Source: Bolinopsis microptera
Taxonomy: Eukaryota; Ctenophora; Tentaculata; Lobata; Bolinopsidae
Assembly (NCBI RefSeq): GCF_026151205.1
Contig: NC_087079.1
Location: 17,850,945-17,914,944, forward strand
DNA length: 64,000 nucleotides
Direction of reading: 5' to 3'
Below, one piece after another: positions 24,680 to 41,303 of the stretch (its first letter is position 1; every line of letters begins with the position of its first letter). The position numbers were made by a program, and so were the translations under genes. Below the pieces are notes generated by a model. That model made no database searches and was not told the origin of the DNA. It saw only the letters and a list, made by a program, of their open reading frames with translations.

Positions 24680-26197
24680 AGAAAAGGATTCTCGGATTGT
24701 TGATTACTTAGTTGTAGTGAACGGTGGATTTTGACGTACTGAACGCACGTTCCAGTCATTTTGTAGTGTTCACGTTATTGAACGTTTTTAGTGAACGTCA
24801 GTGATTATCAAAAACAAAAAATTATGAAAATAAACTTTTTGAAATCTTAATTTCCCCAACTGATAATTATTAATTTCCCCAAAATGAAGCAATCCTATTT
24901 CTGTGCACAAAAGATTAAGATTAAAAGGGTAATATTATTATCAATAATTTATAAGGTATAAAATGGTAATATTGTATCGTATCGTATAATTGTAGTAGTA
25001 TTAATGCTATTAAAGGTACAGGTACTCAAGTTCAACACGCACTCTAGTTCGACACGTACTGTAGTTCGACAAACCCTTAGGTTTGACTCTGTCGAACCAA
25101 AGCGCGCTTTGAAATCTCCGGGCTCAAGCAACGATCCTTTACGAGCTTGTAATCTATTCGTTTGTTTGCTTTCCACTTGTCTCATGCTATTCAATTATGT
25201 GTGAATGTAATCTCTATAATCCATATTCCATATCTATGAACATTTAATTGTCCTCATACTCGTAAGTTAATTGTTAGTTAGCAGAATTGTAGACTTAGCG
25301 GAGAGATAAAAGACTAACGTAGTAACTCGTACTCCGTTTTATAGATCTAGATTGTTGAGTACGCTATATAAATATCAACCACATACCATACTTTATATTA
25401 TCACAAACGACTAGTAACCGAGTACTGGTCTAGAGATTTGGCTGCTGAATCGAAAATAGTCGGATATCGATCTATTTCCTGTTAGCTAGAGACCAGAACT
25501 GATTGAAAAACAGGAGAATTAAAACTATACTGAAAGGTTCTGGAATTTCTAACCGTTCATGGTTGCTAGATGTCAGAAAATTTTTTAATCTGCCATTGAA
25601 CCCTGTGATCCTATAAATATAATGAGGACCCGGGAATAGCCATTGGATCACAAGCAGAAACTATTTGTCGAACTAGAGTACGCTACCTGGACTCTAGTTC
25701 GACACGTACCGAAATACGACATGGGTGATATCTGGCGAATTTAATTTGTCGAATTATAGTGCGTTTCGAACTAGAGTACGTGAATCGTACTGAACACCAC
25801 TAGTAATTTATCCATAACGTTCAGAACATGAGATGAGTTTTAGTGAACGGATGTACAGAAAATTGTTAGTGAACGTTCCGTACGTGCACTACAACTAAGG
25901 TTGATTAGGGGAACTTATCTGGTGGATTTAAATTGTGGATCTGTTTTTAAACTAATCTTGTTACGGTGTTTAGGCTCCAGGATATTGAATTGTATCTCTT
26001 TCAGTTATTAGGTCCTTAATTTGATTTGTAAATACTTAGTTGTTATTTGAAACACAATTAAACCATCTAAAGTGTCAAAATTGTCGTCCAATAAAAAATT
26101 CTAAAATGTTAAAAGTAATTAATTTAAAATAAAGTATAACATAACCACCTATAACCTCAAATAACGAAATACTTTCAATTATTAACTAATTATAACG
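24680..26197. other. No gene seen; AGTTCGACACGTACT motifs
   Basis: AT-rich. CTAGTTCGACACGTAC-type motifs recur at 25030-25070 and 25680-25790. No supported exon. Confidence 0.5.
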
Positions 26198-31175
<4,978 letters not shown>

Positions 31176-31187
31176 ACTAGTAACAGT

Positions 31188-31557
<370 letters not shown>

Positions 31558-32005
31558 ATTAGTGGTGTTAACGGACTTGCTTACTTTTAGTACTGAAAAT
31601 AATTTTAGTATAATATGATTGTCCATGACATTGCAAGACTTCTGCTTTTAATTCACTGTAAGTTCATGTACATATAAAACTAGTTGAAGGATAATGATTG
31701 CCTGTAGAGCCGCGCAATTTGGGCAACAAGCCATGTGCAGTGTGCCCGCTGTGCGTTGAGCGCACTGTGCGTAATGCGCGCTGTGCAGTGTGCGCGGCTC
31801 TGTTTTACTCACCTCTTACAGAGAAGCAAGTGATCAACAACCTGGGTAAGATGATGATAGAACTGCATAGAATATTGTTTAACTTTAGCAGTGATTTCAG
31901 CCATTCTACTCGAACAGACAATCTTAATTTGTTCTAAATCGTCTTATTGTTGTTTTCTGTTGTACAGTGTTCAACTTTTTCCAGAGTGTGCGTAATGTTT
32001 TGCTG

Positions 32006-32012
32006 TATAAAT
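32006..32012 (+). promoter_or_regulatory. Possible TATA box
   Basis: TATAAAT, 69 nt before the ATG of the first LRAT-like gene. Only the motif and its distance support this. Confidence 0.3.
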
Positions 32013-32080
32013 GAGACAGTCCTTTGTCCGTACTGACTGAATATAAACCTATGATTGCGGCAACTACAAATTAGTAGGTC

Positions 32081-33283
32081 ATGTCGTTTATCATCCCTGC
32101 AGTAGTCAATGTATTTGCAGGATACGGGACAGCCCTAGTCGCTGCTGGGGCAGAGGCAGCAGTAATAGGAGCAACATTAGCAACAGAAGTTAGCACTGTA
32201 GTCGGAGCAATCGGGGCTGCGGTTGGAGCTGCTGGAGCAGTCGGTTCTGCAGTCGGAGCTGCTGGAGCCAGCACTATACTGGGAACAGCTAACACTATAC
32301 TAGGAACAACTAGCACTGTGTTTGGTGCAGCTGGCGCTGCAGTTGGAGCTGCTGGTGCTGCAGTTGGAACAGCTGGTGCTGCAGTTGGAACAGCTGGCGC
32401 TGCAGTAGGAACAGCTGGTGCTGCAGTTGGAACAGCTGGTGCTGCAGTTGGAGCTGCTGGCGCTGCAGTTGGAGCTGCTGGCGCTGCAGTTGGAACAGCT
32501 GGTGCTGCAGTTGGAGCCGCTGGTGCTGGCACTATTGTCGCTGGGGCTGGGGCTATGGCTGCATCATTCAGTGTGGGCGCTGGGGCAAGATACGGCACAC
32601 TTAGATATCAGGACCTGAACTCGGACCTCATTGGGTCGGATGATAGACCCCTTTTAGTGGACGACACTCTCATGAACAGTCTACAGGGACAGCTATACGT
32701 GTTTACTCACAAGGCTATTTGGGGATGTTGGCTACTATTACCAGCCGGAGGACACACTGCTAGAGACGTGGTTAATACAGTGGTGGAGTTGTCACCTACT
32801 GAGCACTGGGCTTTTGTAGCCAGGGCTGAATGCAAGGCTTTAAATCCTCCTCAGGTAGCATACTTTATCGCTCAGTTTGGTAACGGGGACTTCATACAAC
32901 CAGCGGAGGAGATAGGACGAGATGATGACAACGCAGAACTATTCAGAGGTCTCCTCCAAGAGAGGAACAAGGCCCATGCTGCTTTGTGTATTGTTCAAGG
33001 TCCCTCTAATCCTGACGTTTGGATTCACAGCCCTGATGAGGGAGCTCCTGCGAAATCAGAAAATGATAATCCGGAGTTACGCCCCAAGAGATATGTGTAC
33101 AAAGATAAGCGACTGTGCAGTCCAGCATTTAGGGAAGATGAGTGGGCACCTATGAGGAAAACAATGAAGTTACGAGAGCTGAACGACTGTATTTACGACA
33201 CCAAATGCACTGGAAGGAATTACGATGCTATCAACAATAACTGTCAACATTTTTCAGTGGCCCTTTTCAACGACATGTTATGA
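32081..33283 (+). CDS. LRAT/NC-like protein with Gly/Ala repeat N-terminus (copy 1)
   Basis: Intronless, 400 residues. Residues 1-170 are a hydrophobic Ala/Gly/Val segment with in-frame 21-bp (7-residue AAVGTAG) repeats, glycine-zipper-like and possibly membrane-associated. The rest is a domain starting [15 protein letters not shown], with [11 protein letters not shown] (candidate His) and ending [13 protein letters not shown]. The NCQHF motif is typical of the Cys of the LRAT/NC (NlpC/P60-like) superfamily, whose members are papain-fold hydrolases or acyltransferases, often on lipids. A second family His was not found, so catalysis is uncertain. Copies 2 and 3 downstream share the domain but not the repeat. 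Confidence 0.72.
   Translation: MSFIIPAVVNVFAGYGTALVAAGAEAAVIGATLATEVSTVVGAIGAAVGAAGAVGSAVGAAGASTILGTANTILGTTSTVFGAAGAAVGAAGAAVGTAGAAVGTAGAAVGTAGAAVGTAGAAVGAAGAAVGAAGAAVGTAGAAVGAAGAGTIVAGAGAMAASFSVGAGARYGTLRYQDLNSDLIGSDDRPLLVDDTLMNSLQGQLYVFTHKAIWGCWLLLPAGGHTARDVVNTVVELSPTEHWAFVARAECKALNPPQVAYFIAQFGNGDFIQPAEEIGRDDDNAELFRGLLQERNKAHAALCIVQGPSNPDVWIHSPDEGAPAKSENDNPELRPKRYVYKDKRLCSPAFREDEWAPMRKTMKLRELNDCIYDTKCTGRNYDAINNNCQHFSVALFNDML
32260..32530 (+). repeat. Coding 21-bp Ala/Gly/Val array
   Basis: About ten in-frame units of the AAVG(T/A)AG type at the N-terminal part of LRAT-like copy 1. Copies 2 and 3 lack them. Confidence 0.9.
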
Positions 33284-33357
33284 AGTTATGAATACTCGGA
33301 AATGTTGAACTAATCAGACTAAGGATTACTTAAACTGCTTATCTTATCGAACTTTGA

Positions 33358-33729
33358 ACGGACATTAATTGGACGCTGGAGGCCCTAGACAATTGTTCCG
33401 CTCAGAACAAATGCTGGACGCTTTACACTGCGTTATGTTCGCTCATAAACAGCCCTGACCTCGGGCTTGACACGATAACAGTGGAATATTTGGAACCAGG
33501 CCATAAGTCCATAAGCACTGACTCGTTCCACCATAAACTGGAACTGTCCATCAAACAGTGCGGACAGCTACATAATTATGAGGACTTTGTTGGTGCAGTG
33601 GAAAAGGTGGGTACTGCTCTTTCTATGGCCTGTTCGGACTTTCATTCTTGGCCTAGGTCATATGGGACAAGCAACCGCTGTAAAACAGAAAGACCATTGG
33701 TCGAGAAGGTGAAGGTTATCAGGTTTTAG
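33358..33729 (+). CDS. Uncharacterised open segment downstream of copy 1
   Basis: Open for 123 codons to a stop, reading INWTLEALDNCSAQNKCW early and ELSIKQCGQLHNYEDFVGAV later. Composition and length look coding (Cys, Trp, mixed residues), but no start, acceptor or homologue is recognised. It could be a 3' exon or a gene fragment. Confidence 0.35.
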   Translation, partial: TDINWTLEALDNCSAQNKCWTLYTALCSLINSPDLGLDTITVEYLEPGHKSISTDSFHHKLELSIKQCGQLHNYEDFVGAVEKVGTALSMACSDFHSWPRSYGTSNRCKTERPLVEKVKVIRF

Positions 33730-35335
33730 CGAGGTTTCCTTCGCTCTGCTCCTTTTCTGCGGCAGAAAGAAGAGAGACAGATCCGGTTAGGTATAATCAT
33801 AGCTTTCCCACAAAATCAACTACGGGGTATAACAAGCTCTAAAAAGAAATATATAGTTCAAAAACTTTGTAGACTCATGAGCCCCCGCAGTAGAGTATTT
33901 TGGGTTGATCTTCCCAGCCGATCTCAATAGAGAATATAAACAATATTTATTAATGTGTATTTTCGTTTACCATTTACCAATTATTATAATTTTACATTTT
34001 TATACGCTTGTTTTTCTTTGTCTTGCGTTACGATATCAATTATCATTAACTAGAAACCCGCTAGTCGAAAGCTTTGTTCGAGGAAATTTAAAAAATCAGT
34101 TATGCTTTAATTTCTATTCATCATCTAGCTCTGTTATACTGTGGAAATTATGGATTTTTTCGTCAAGTTTTAAATATAAATAGATATATTCTCGATAGTA
34201 TTGCCTGAATAAATAGTATCTGGAGAGAAGATTTGTAGGATACAATACTTGTATTGAGTAGGAATAGTGTGCCTCGTGACGTGTAAAGCTGTAGGTACTT
34301 CGTACGACGCGACAATAGCTGGATAACGCAATATTGTTCACACACGTTTCGTGTACCTTCTTAGCTTATCAATTACAGTGATTGGGATATTGACTTTGAG
34401 TAGGGAATGTTAGGACATGATTGGATCTTGTGATAGAAAGTAAGAATAGCTCATCGTATGTAATACTCAACAAGCTAGTATACTTTACTACAAGCTTACA
34501 GGAAAAATGTTTCATCCTTTTATTTTGTGCTCGATAGACTCGGCCCGGGTCAGCTGCCTTATAGAGCGAAACATATTCATTCCTATAGCTCATCTTATAT
34601 ACCTCATATTCACGTTATTATCAATCTACCTTTTTGTTTGTATTGATTCGTGATCAAAGGGACAGTTTCTATATTCCGTATTATTACAACCTGTTCCTGA
34701 CCATACGTTTTTCTTGTACGATTTTAAAGCTTTTGTCGAGTATGAGTGTTGTGCCTTGTATTATTAAATCTAAAATAGCTAATAATTTAATTAATTATTA
34801 ACAGGCCCCTTAACGTGGGCAATAACATACGCTTTGTAAATTATATGAACAAATTCAAGTCTATTTTTCCGATTTGCTAATTGTCTCTTTAGATGGTAGA
34901 AACTAAGTTATCTGCTTACCTAGCTCATAGGCTTCCTCAAACCTGTACATTCGCTAGCTGAAAGCCTTATTCAACGAAATTTAAAATCAAATTTTTGTGA
35001 CTTAGTTAACTGTATTAATTCCTTGGTCTGAAATATAGTAGATCAGGTACATCTAACAAGTATAATACAACATTGGTTAAAGGGCAGGGATCGAACGGTT
35101 ATACGGTAATATTTGGATAACTTTGTCACACTCCTAATACGATAGCTCTTTTCTACAGTGAGGTTTCCTCAAAACCCTTTTAACTTATTAAGTGATGGTT
35201 CTTCTATCGATTGCAGCCCTAAATTATGCTGTTTTGAATTGTTGCCTAATACACGCACTTGGTTATTGGGAAATGAGGTCACTGTTTACTTAGATATAAC
35301 GACCAGCTAAAATAGTGTTAAGCAATTACCTCACA
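33730..35335. other. No gene seen
   Basis: AT-rich spacer between LRAT-like copies 1 and 2. Short open frames without family features. Confidence 0.5.
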
Positions 35336-35359
35336 TCTTCAAACTAATTCATTGTCAAA

Positions 35360-35928
35360 CATGGATTCATATAATAAGATTTTCCAGCAAAGTCAGATGC
35401 AGGATGCCATACTTGCTGTGTCTACCGCGTCCGCCGCTGTAGGTACTACTTGGTGAATACGACTCACTCAGAAATCAGGACCTGAACTCGGACCTCATTG
35501 GACCGGATGATAGACTTCTATTAGTGGACGAAACTCTCATGAATAGTCTCCAGGGACGACTTTATAAATTCACACACAAGGCTATCTGGGGATGTAGGAT
35601 ACTGCTACCATCCGGAGGGCACATTATTAGAAACATGGTTAATACACTAGTGGAGTTGCCACCTATTGAGCACTGGGCTTTTTTAGCCAGGGCTGAATGC
35701 AAGGCTTCAGATCCTCCTCGGGTAGCATACTTCATCGCTCAGTTTGGTAACGAGAATTTTATTAAACCCAAGGAGGAAGTAGGACGAGATGATGACAACG
35801 CACGCGCAGTACCCTTTAGAGCTTACCTTCAAGAGAGGAACAAGGCTCATGCTGCTTTGTGTATTGTTCAAGGTCCCTCTAATCCTGACGTTTGGATTCA
35901 CAGCCCGGAGTTATGTACCTGTATATAA
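35360..35928 (+). pseudogene. LRAT/NC-like copy 2, truncated and frameshifted
   Basis: Near-identical at DNA level to copy 3 (40557) from about 25 nt before the ATG. Indels at 35436-35452 put the reading frame into TGA. The domain then resumes and runs to WIHSPEL, where homology stops and a stop codon follows. The C-terminal NCQHF part is missing. EHW is present. The truncation point is next to a 14-bp palindrome (35930-35972). Confidence 0.85.
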
Positions 35929-35929
35929 T

Positions 35930-35972
35930 GAATGGATAATGAGCAGGCCTACTCATTATCCATTCGTTATCC
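35930..35972. repeat. 14-bp inverted repeat at pseudogene break
   Basis: GAATGGATAATGAG and CTCATTATCCATTC flank a 15-nt spacer, directly after the last homologous codons of copy 2. Confidence 0.85.
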
Positions 35973-35974
35973 AG

Positions 35975-37445
35975 GTGCATACACTGAATATTCAACATGT
36001 CCATTCCTAGGGCTAGAGATCGTAGCTACTTTGAGCTTTTGAGCTCCTTACTTGTTATATTTCGATCCGAGGCATCATACACTCATATCAAACTTCTTGA
36101 CTTTTAACCGTTCACATTTTGCACCGATAGACAATTTTACGTTTTTTAGCCGCTCATAATTTCCATCGACCTTTCAAAGAACGTTGCTAAGAGAGCCCAA
36201 TTTTTAAATCGATTTATCATATCAAAAACTATGATACCTGCACTTGACTCTTCTGGTCCACTTTTCCACAAAAAAGGTTCAAATGGAAGTTCCTGGATTA
36301 AACGCTCATTTGAGTTTGAGGATATTGGTAAACAAACATAATAGCGTTTTCGACGATAGTGGCTAAATCTGTGCATCTCTTAACCTAGAACGTTCAAATG
36401 TTCTGAACATCAGCCACGTGACCCAGATGCACTGCTCGGAAATAAAATTAATTGTTATATATATAATATATATATACCAGAAAACCCGTGGTAACAGGGA
36501 GGAAGCTAGTAGTATTATTTGAAATAAATCACATACAGAAATATTCATCCCAGCCGAAGATACAACCGAAGTGTACTGTATTTCATCAATCACATTTATC
36601 AAATACAGTACTCCATAAATATTAAATTTCTGTTAAATTCTTTTATGAAAGTAATTCCTTTGCGATAGATATTCCTTTGATTTCCAACAATTACAGTGAT
36701 ATTACAAGCTTGACTCAACCCTTGCTGTTCTATAAGGATGTTAATTGTGAATCTAATTTGCTTTATCATGAAATCCAACCCTTCTCGCTGGCTAATATAG
36801 GTCAAGTTATCTATCAAGTGACTGTACCTCGTGAATACGTCACTTGGTTACCACTTGCCCGACAAACTGGTGCCGAATTTAACAGGAATTTAACATTTAT
36901 GAAATACAGTACTCCATAAGTATCACTATCAATAACCAAATCGTCACGTGACAGAAGTGCGCTGTCCAATAGCAGTTAGGTAAGCTGTCATGTGGCAACC
37001 ACGAGGGTAACACGATGGTAGCAGCATGGCACGATGCTCATTGGACAATGAACACTTTCTGTCGGAAGTAGATACAGTTTTTTGCCAATTCGACACGGTT
37101 AAAATGCACCAAATTTCAAAATGTTGGTCGGAAAATGTTCCGAGACTGTTGTCTTTTGCCGTACCATAAGCAATTCATAAAACTTACCATATTACGTGAT
37201 TCCGTGTGACGAGATTAATTTCCGACTTATCCGAGGTAATCGACCCCTCTCTTTGTTTTATTCTGATGTTATTTTATTCCTCTGTTCAGTTTCGTTGTGT
37301 TGATAGTTGGTTCTTATTCAATCGTTACTAGTTATGACTTTATGATAATCGGAAATTCACAAGACTATGGAAATTCACAAGACCTTGTTTGATATGCATA
37401 TCGGTTCGCAATAAAAATTAAACAAAAGTTTCTAATAAATATAAC
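35975..37445. other. No gene seen
   Basis: AT-rich spacer. AAATACAGTACTCCATAA occurs twice in direct orientation (36602 and 36902), possibly the ends of a small degraded element. Confidence 0.45.
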
Positions 37446-37469
37446 TAATTTAATCTGTAACATTTCAGA

Positions 37470-38396
37470 ATGGAAAATGAGGGTTCATTTCTACTACATC
37501 GGATCATCGAAGTTGTTCGTTGTTTGAAAGACTACATTCCAGTAATCGAACGAAATTTAAGATTTGACGATATTTTAGCTTCTATCATAGAAATCAATAG
37601 TCAACTGGACGAAAGTGAAACTATAGATTTGGATAAGGTAACTAATGCTAGAAGTTCGCTTTCTAACGTTAAGTACCAATGCACAAAACTGGCTACTTCC
37701 TTGAGCGCGCTGGCGCAAATGTCATTGAAGGCACTCGAGTGCAATGTTCACGAAACTGTTGTAATTAAAAATCTGATATACAGAGTGAAGGAAGGTATTG
37801 TTCTTGAGATGACGACAACTTGCAAGAGCCTTGAAGATGCGGCACAAACAATGAAAGACTTGCAAATAGACCTTAAAGAAATGCGATCAGTTTGGGAAAG
37901 TAAAAATCAGCTATACCCGACTAATTCTACAAACATTTACAACATACTGCTTGGCGTTGCAGGCACGTTGAGTGTCGCTACAATCATAACCGCAAACAGA
38001 ATGACAGCAAACAGAATGGCAGCAAACGGAATGACAGCAAACGGAATGACAGCAAACGGAATGACAGCAAACGGAATGACAGCAAACGGAATGACAGCAA
38101 ACGGGTCTATAGCAGGCTCCTTGAGCGTTGAGACGATCATAACAGTTATAACACGGATAGAGTCTCCTTTCAAAAAAATATGTGTGGCAGTCAGCTTGTT
38201 TTCTATCATCAGCTTAATCTTATACAAGCTGAAACCCCCACATATTCAAAATGCCTCAAACAGGTCGCAGAGAAATGACATGGTAGCCACTGTAAAAAGA
38301 TTTGAGGACGCCATTCATGAAGCAGCTCTTTCGTATGATAACGTCGGGAAACAAGCTATAGAAAAAAAGATGAGAAGATCTGTCTCTACTCAGTAA
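37470..38396 (+). CDS. Helical protein with hydrophobic centre (paralogue 1)
   Basis: 308 residues; the ATG lies one base after a catttcag acceptor, so a 5' UTR intron is likely. Residues 1-155 are helical, heptad-like (VVRCLKDYIPVIERN, CKSLEDAAQTMKDLQ). Two hydrophobic segments (NILLGVAGTLSVATII and KICVAVSLFSIISLILY) flank a 15-bp in-frame repeat encoding MTANG six times. A basic tail follows. The frame ends in CAGTAAGT, a good donor, so the C-terminus may be spliced. It shares its layout with 39453-40436. The helix-hydrophobic pair-helix layout is seen in apolipoprotein L-like and helical pore-forming families; no assignment is made. Confidence 0.6.
   Translation: MENEGSFLLHRIIEVVRCLKDYIPVIERNLRFDDILASIIEINSQLDESETIDLDKVTNARSSLSNVKYQCTKLATSLSALAQMSLKALECNVHETVVIKNLIYRVKEGIVLEMTTTCKSLEDAAQTMKDLQIDLKEMRSVWESKNQLYPTNSTNIYNILLGVAGTLSVATIITANRMTANRMAANGMTANGMTANGMTANGMTANGMTANGSIAGSLSVETIITVITRIESPFKKICVAVSLFSIISLILYKLKPPHIQNASNRSQRNDMVATVKRFEDAIHEAALSYDNVGKQAIEKKMRRSVSTQ
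37999..38105 (+). repeat. Coding 15-bp array (MTANG)
   Basis: Seven or eight units (ACAGCAAACGGAATG) between the two hydrophobic segments of the helical protein. Confidence 0.95.
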
Positions 38397-38532
38397 GTCA
38401 GGAGAAAGATTCGCAAGAAGAGACAGTTTCCACCACTGCCTTGCCAAAAGATAACATTTGTTTAAAGCTATATTTGAGTGAAATCGACGCCATCACACAA
38501 GAATGTCTGGATGCAGTTTCTTGTGAAAATTA

Positions 38533-39190
38533 GCTCCTCTGCGAAAACAGTAACTTAGGATCCCCATCAAATAATTCCTCTCAGATCTCCAGGCTGCATT
38601 TAAAGGCACTTAACAGCACCTGTTTTAACGTCGTTCTGAACATCTCAGACCAACTCAACTTACTAGGTATTCACATTGAGTAGAACTTAGATGTTCCAGG
38701 ACATGAAGGAGTATACGGTAACGAACTAGCGGACGAATCCAACAACATCCCCATAGGACCAAAACCCTTCCTCCCAATTAGGCAACACTCAGTGACAAAG
38801 GAAAATTCTACTTGAGATGTTCCTCCACAAATATAAATACTTTAATTTTACAGGAACTCACATCAGATGGCTAACATGGCCGCTGTCAGGATAGGTCACA
38901 GCCCACTAGCTAGATTCGTAGTTTACTTTCAGAGCGTGGCGAACAACGTCAACTTCAAGACGCAAGATTGTGAACACTTTTCAGGAGAAGCAGAAACATC
39001 CCAGCACCTCCTCTGAAAGTGCATCCAGCTCATGACGCTCAGAATGAGGATAATTGGTAAACCCCTATGGAGGATCTTAACAACAGTAAACTCAACCATA
39101 TCTTCAATTTTGTGGAACAGTCGACAAGACTGGATAGAGACATAACAACCTTTTTGGATAACCTCCTAGGATTCTTCACCAGGAATTAAA
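38533..39190 (+). mobile_element. Degraded non-LTR retrotransposon RNase H end
   Basis: Broken frames retain SDLQAAFK, VPGHEGVYGNELADES (RNase H motif WVPGH.G..GNE.AD) and a downstream stretch with CEHF...ETSQHLL followed by a Cys (as in C..C...ETP.HLL..C of LINE tails). Stops and frameshifts are frequent. It is inserted between the two helical-protein genes. Confidence 0.75.
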
Positions 39191-39452
39191 TCCCACACTA
39201 GGAATTCAACCTAGGCCCATCTCCGAGAGAGAGAGAGACTTTTCAATTTGCATGACACTATATAACACTTATGTTTATCGATTACCTACTCTTATCGTTA
39301 TTTATTTGTCCATTCAAAATTAAAATATTTCCAATGTAGATCAGTTGTACCATTAAAAAATATTTCCTCAGCCGTCTGGGCTATTACGAATAACTAAAAA
39401 TATATTCATCACTAAAGTATAATCTTTATTTCATAGGAATTAGGATAGTAGA

Positions 39453-40436
39453 ATGGAGTGTCAAGCTGACGAAAATGCACCCGCCACCATGGTTAAGAAA
39501 GTAATAGAAGTGATCGGGAAGGTATTTTTAGATATTAAAGAGATGGAAAACAGTCTACAAAATTGCAACACATCATTTGAAGGCCTAGAAGGAAAAGAGA
39601 AAGAGATAATGGAGAAGGTGATAATTGCTGCTGAAAAGGTCAACTCACTGAGGTACTGTGCTATGCACTTGTTGTCTGATCTGACTGCAACCATCGAATC
39701 AACGTTGGGTGCATTAAAATGTGGAGTAAATGACCAAACAGTCTTTGAAAAATTTGCGAGGGATTTAGACGAAAAGATAATGACAGTAAAGCTGAATGAG
39801 TTGTGTGACAAAAACCAAGGAGCAGAATCTGCCTTGGCGAATGTGCAAACCTCAATCAATAGTCTCACATCGTGGTGTAAGGCTCAGATTGCCAAGTTGT
39901 CAGCAGAGGAAAGCAGCAAGGTAGATGAAAAGCGTCGGGCGATTCTTAAACCCCTCTATAATAGTGTACTGAGCCTGGTGCAACTAATGGGAAATGTTCA
40001 TCCATATATCAAGTTTGGCGCAGGTGTCGCAGGTGTCGCAGGTGTCTTAATTAGTGTAACTCTCACAGAATTAGACGTGGTAGAGATAAGGAAAATGTTC
40101 GGAAATGTCGTACAATATCTGCAAAGCTCAACAGAATATTGGAAAGGGTTTCAGGAAAAGATTAAGGGTCTCCAAAAGGAACTTGTTCAGCTGTCTAAGT
40201 GCTGGATGAGCCTCAAGAAAAAAACCAAGCTATCCTCTGATTACTGCAGTTTTTTCCTAGGTGAATCGGTCGAAAATTCCGATGTTAGAGGTAACTTGAA
40301 GGAGGTGTTTCTGGCTACCGTGACTGATATTAAGGATAAGTGCAACGAAACCCTTGAATCGGATCTTCTGTACAGATCCGGACTTTCAGTAAGTAACACA
40401 CCTTCTTTCAGTTTAGCAGTTGCTAAATTGGATTAA
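39453..40436 (+). CDS. Helical protein with hydrophobic centre (paralogue 2)
   Basis: 327 residues, single exon as seen, preceded by a tatttcatag acceptor. N-terminal half helical (VKKVIEVIGKVFLDIKEMEN), then a Gly/Val hydrophobic segment (IKFGAGVAGVAGVLISVTL) with a 9-bp GVA repeat, then a coiled-coil C-terminal half (KGFQEKIKGLQKELVQLSK). It aligns by layout and by scattered identities (SALAQMSLKALECNV versus TATIESTLGALKCGV) with 37470-38396. The layout resembles apolipoprotein L-like or helical pore-forming families; function is unknown. Confidence 0.62.
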   Translation: MECQADENAPATMVKKVIEVIGKVFLDIKEMENSLQNCNTSFEGLEGKEKEIMEKVIIAAEKVNSLRYCAMHLLSDLTATIESTLGALKCGVNDQTVFEKFARDLDEKIMTVKLNELCDKNQGAESALANVQTSINSLTSWCKAQIAKLSAEESSKVDEKRRAILKPLYNSVLSLVQLMGNVHPYIKFGAGVAGVAGVLISVTLTELDVVEIRKMFGNVVQYLQSSTEYWKGFQEKIKGLQKELVQLSKCWMSLKKKTKLSSDYCSFFLGESVENSDVRGNLKEVFLATVTDIKDKCNETLESDLLYRSGLSVSNTPSFSLAVAKLD

Positions 40437-40556
40437 AATGTTTAGTAAAAAATTGAGATGAAGTAAGACAATTTTACGCTCTCTTTTAGATGTTTTCTTT
40501 TTCGATGTCATGAATCGTTGTATTACCTCACATCTTTAAACTAATTCTTTTCAAAC

Positions 40557-41303
40557 ATGGATTCATATAATACGATTTTCCAGCAAAGTCAGATGCAGGA
40601 TACCATACTTGCTGTGTCTACCGCGTCCGTCGCTTATGTACTTGGTGAATACGACTCACTTAGAAATCAGGACAAGAACTCGGACCTCATTGGACCGGAT
40701 GATAGACTTCTATTAGTGGACGAAACTCTCGTGAATAGTCTCCAGGGACGACTTTATAAATTCACACACAAGGCTATCTGGGGATGTTGGCTACTGCTAC
40801 CATCCGGAGGGCACATTGTTAGAAACATGGTTAATACACTGGTGGAGTTGCCACCAACTGAGCAATGGGCTTTTGTAGCCAGGGCTGAATGCAAGGCTCC
40901 AGATGCTGATCCTCAAGTAGCATACTTCATCGCTCAGTTTTGTAACGGGGACTTCATACAACCAGTGGAGGAGATAGGACGATATGATGTCAATGCAGTA
41001 CCCTTTAGAGCCCTCCTCCAAGAGAGGAACAAGGCTCATGCTGCTTTGAGTATTGTTCAAGGTCCATCAAATCCTGATGTTTGGATTCACAGCCCGGAGT
41101 TACGCCCTAAAAGATATGTGTACAAAGATAAGCAGCTGTGCAGCCCAGCATTCAGAGAAGAGGAGTGGGCACCTATGAGGAAACCAATGAAGTTACGAGA
41201 GCTGAACGACTGTATTTACGATACCAAATGCACTGGGAGGAAGTACGATCTTTTCAACAATAACTGTCAACATTTTTCAGTGGCCCTTTTCAACAAGCTC
41301 TAA
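40557..41303 (+). CDS. LRAT/NC-like protein (copy 3)
   Basis: Intronless, 248 residues: a short N-terminus (MDSYNTIFQQSQMQD), then the domain shared with copy 1 ([44 protein letters not shown]) and the terminal [13 protein letters not shown]. The position that is His in copies 1 and 2 ([10 protein letters not shown]) is Gln here ([10 protein letters not shown]), so if that His is catalytic this copy is likely inactive. The 5' flank matches that of pseudogene copy 2, showing a recent duplication. Confidence 0.72.
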   Translation: MDSYNTIFQQSQMQDTILAVSTASVAYVLGEYDSLRNQDKNSDLIGPDDRLLLVDETLVNSLQGRLYKFTHKAIWGCWLLLPSGGHIVRNMVNTLVELPPTEQWAFVARAECKAPDADPQVAYFIAQFCNGDFIQPVEEIGRYDVNAVPFRALLQERNKAHAALSIVQGPSNPDVWIHSPELRPKRYVYKDKQLCSPAFREEEWAPMRKPMKLRELNDCIYDTKCTGRKYDLFNNNCQHFSVALFNKL

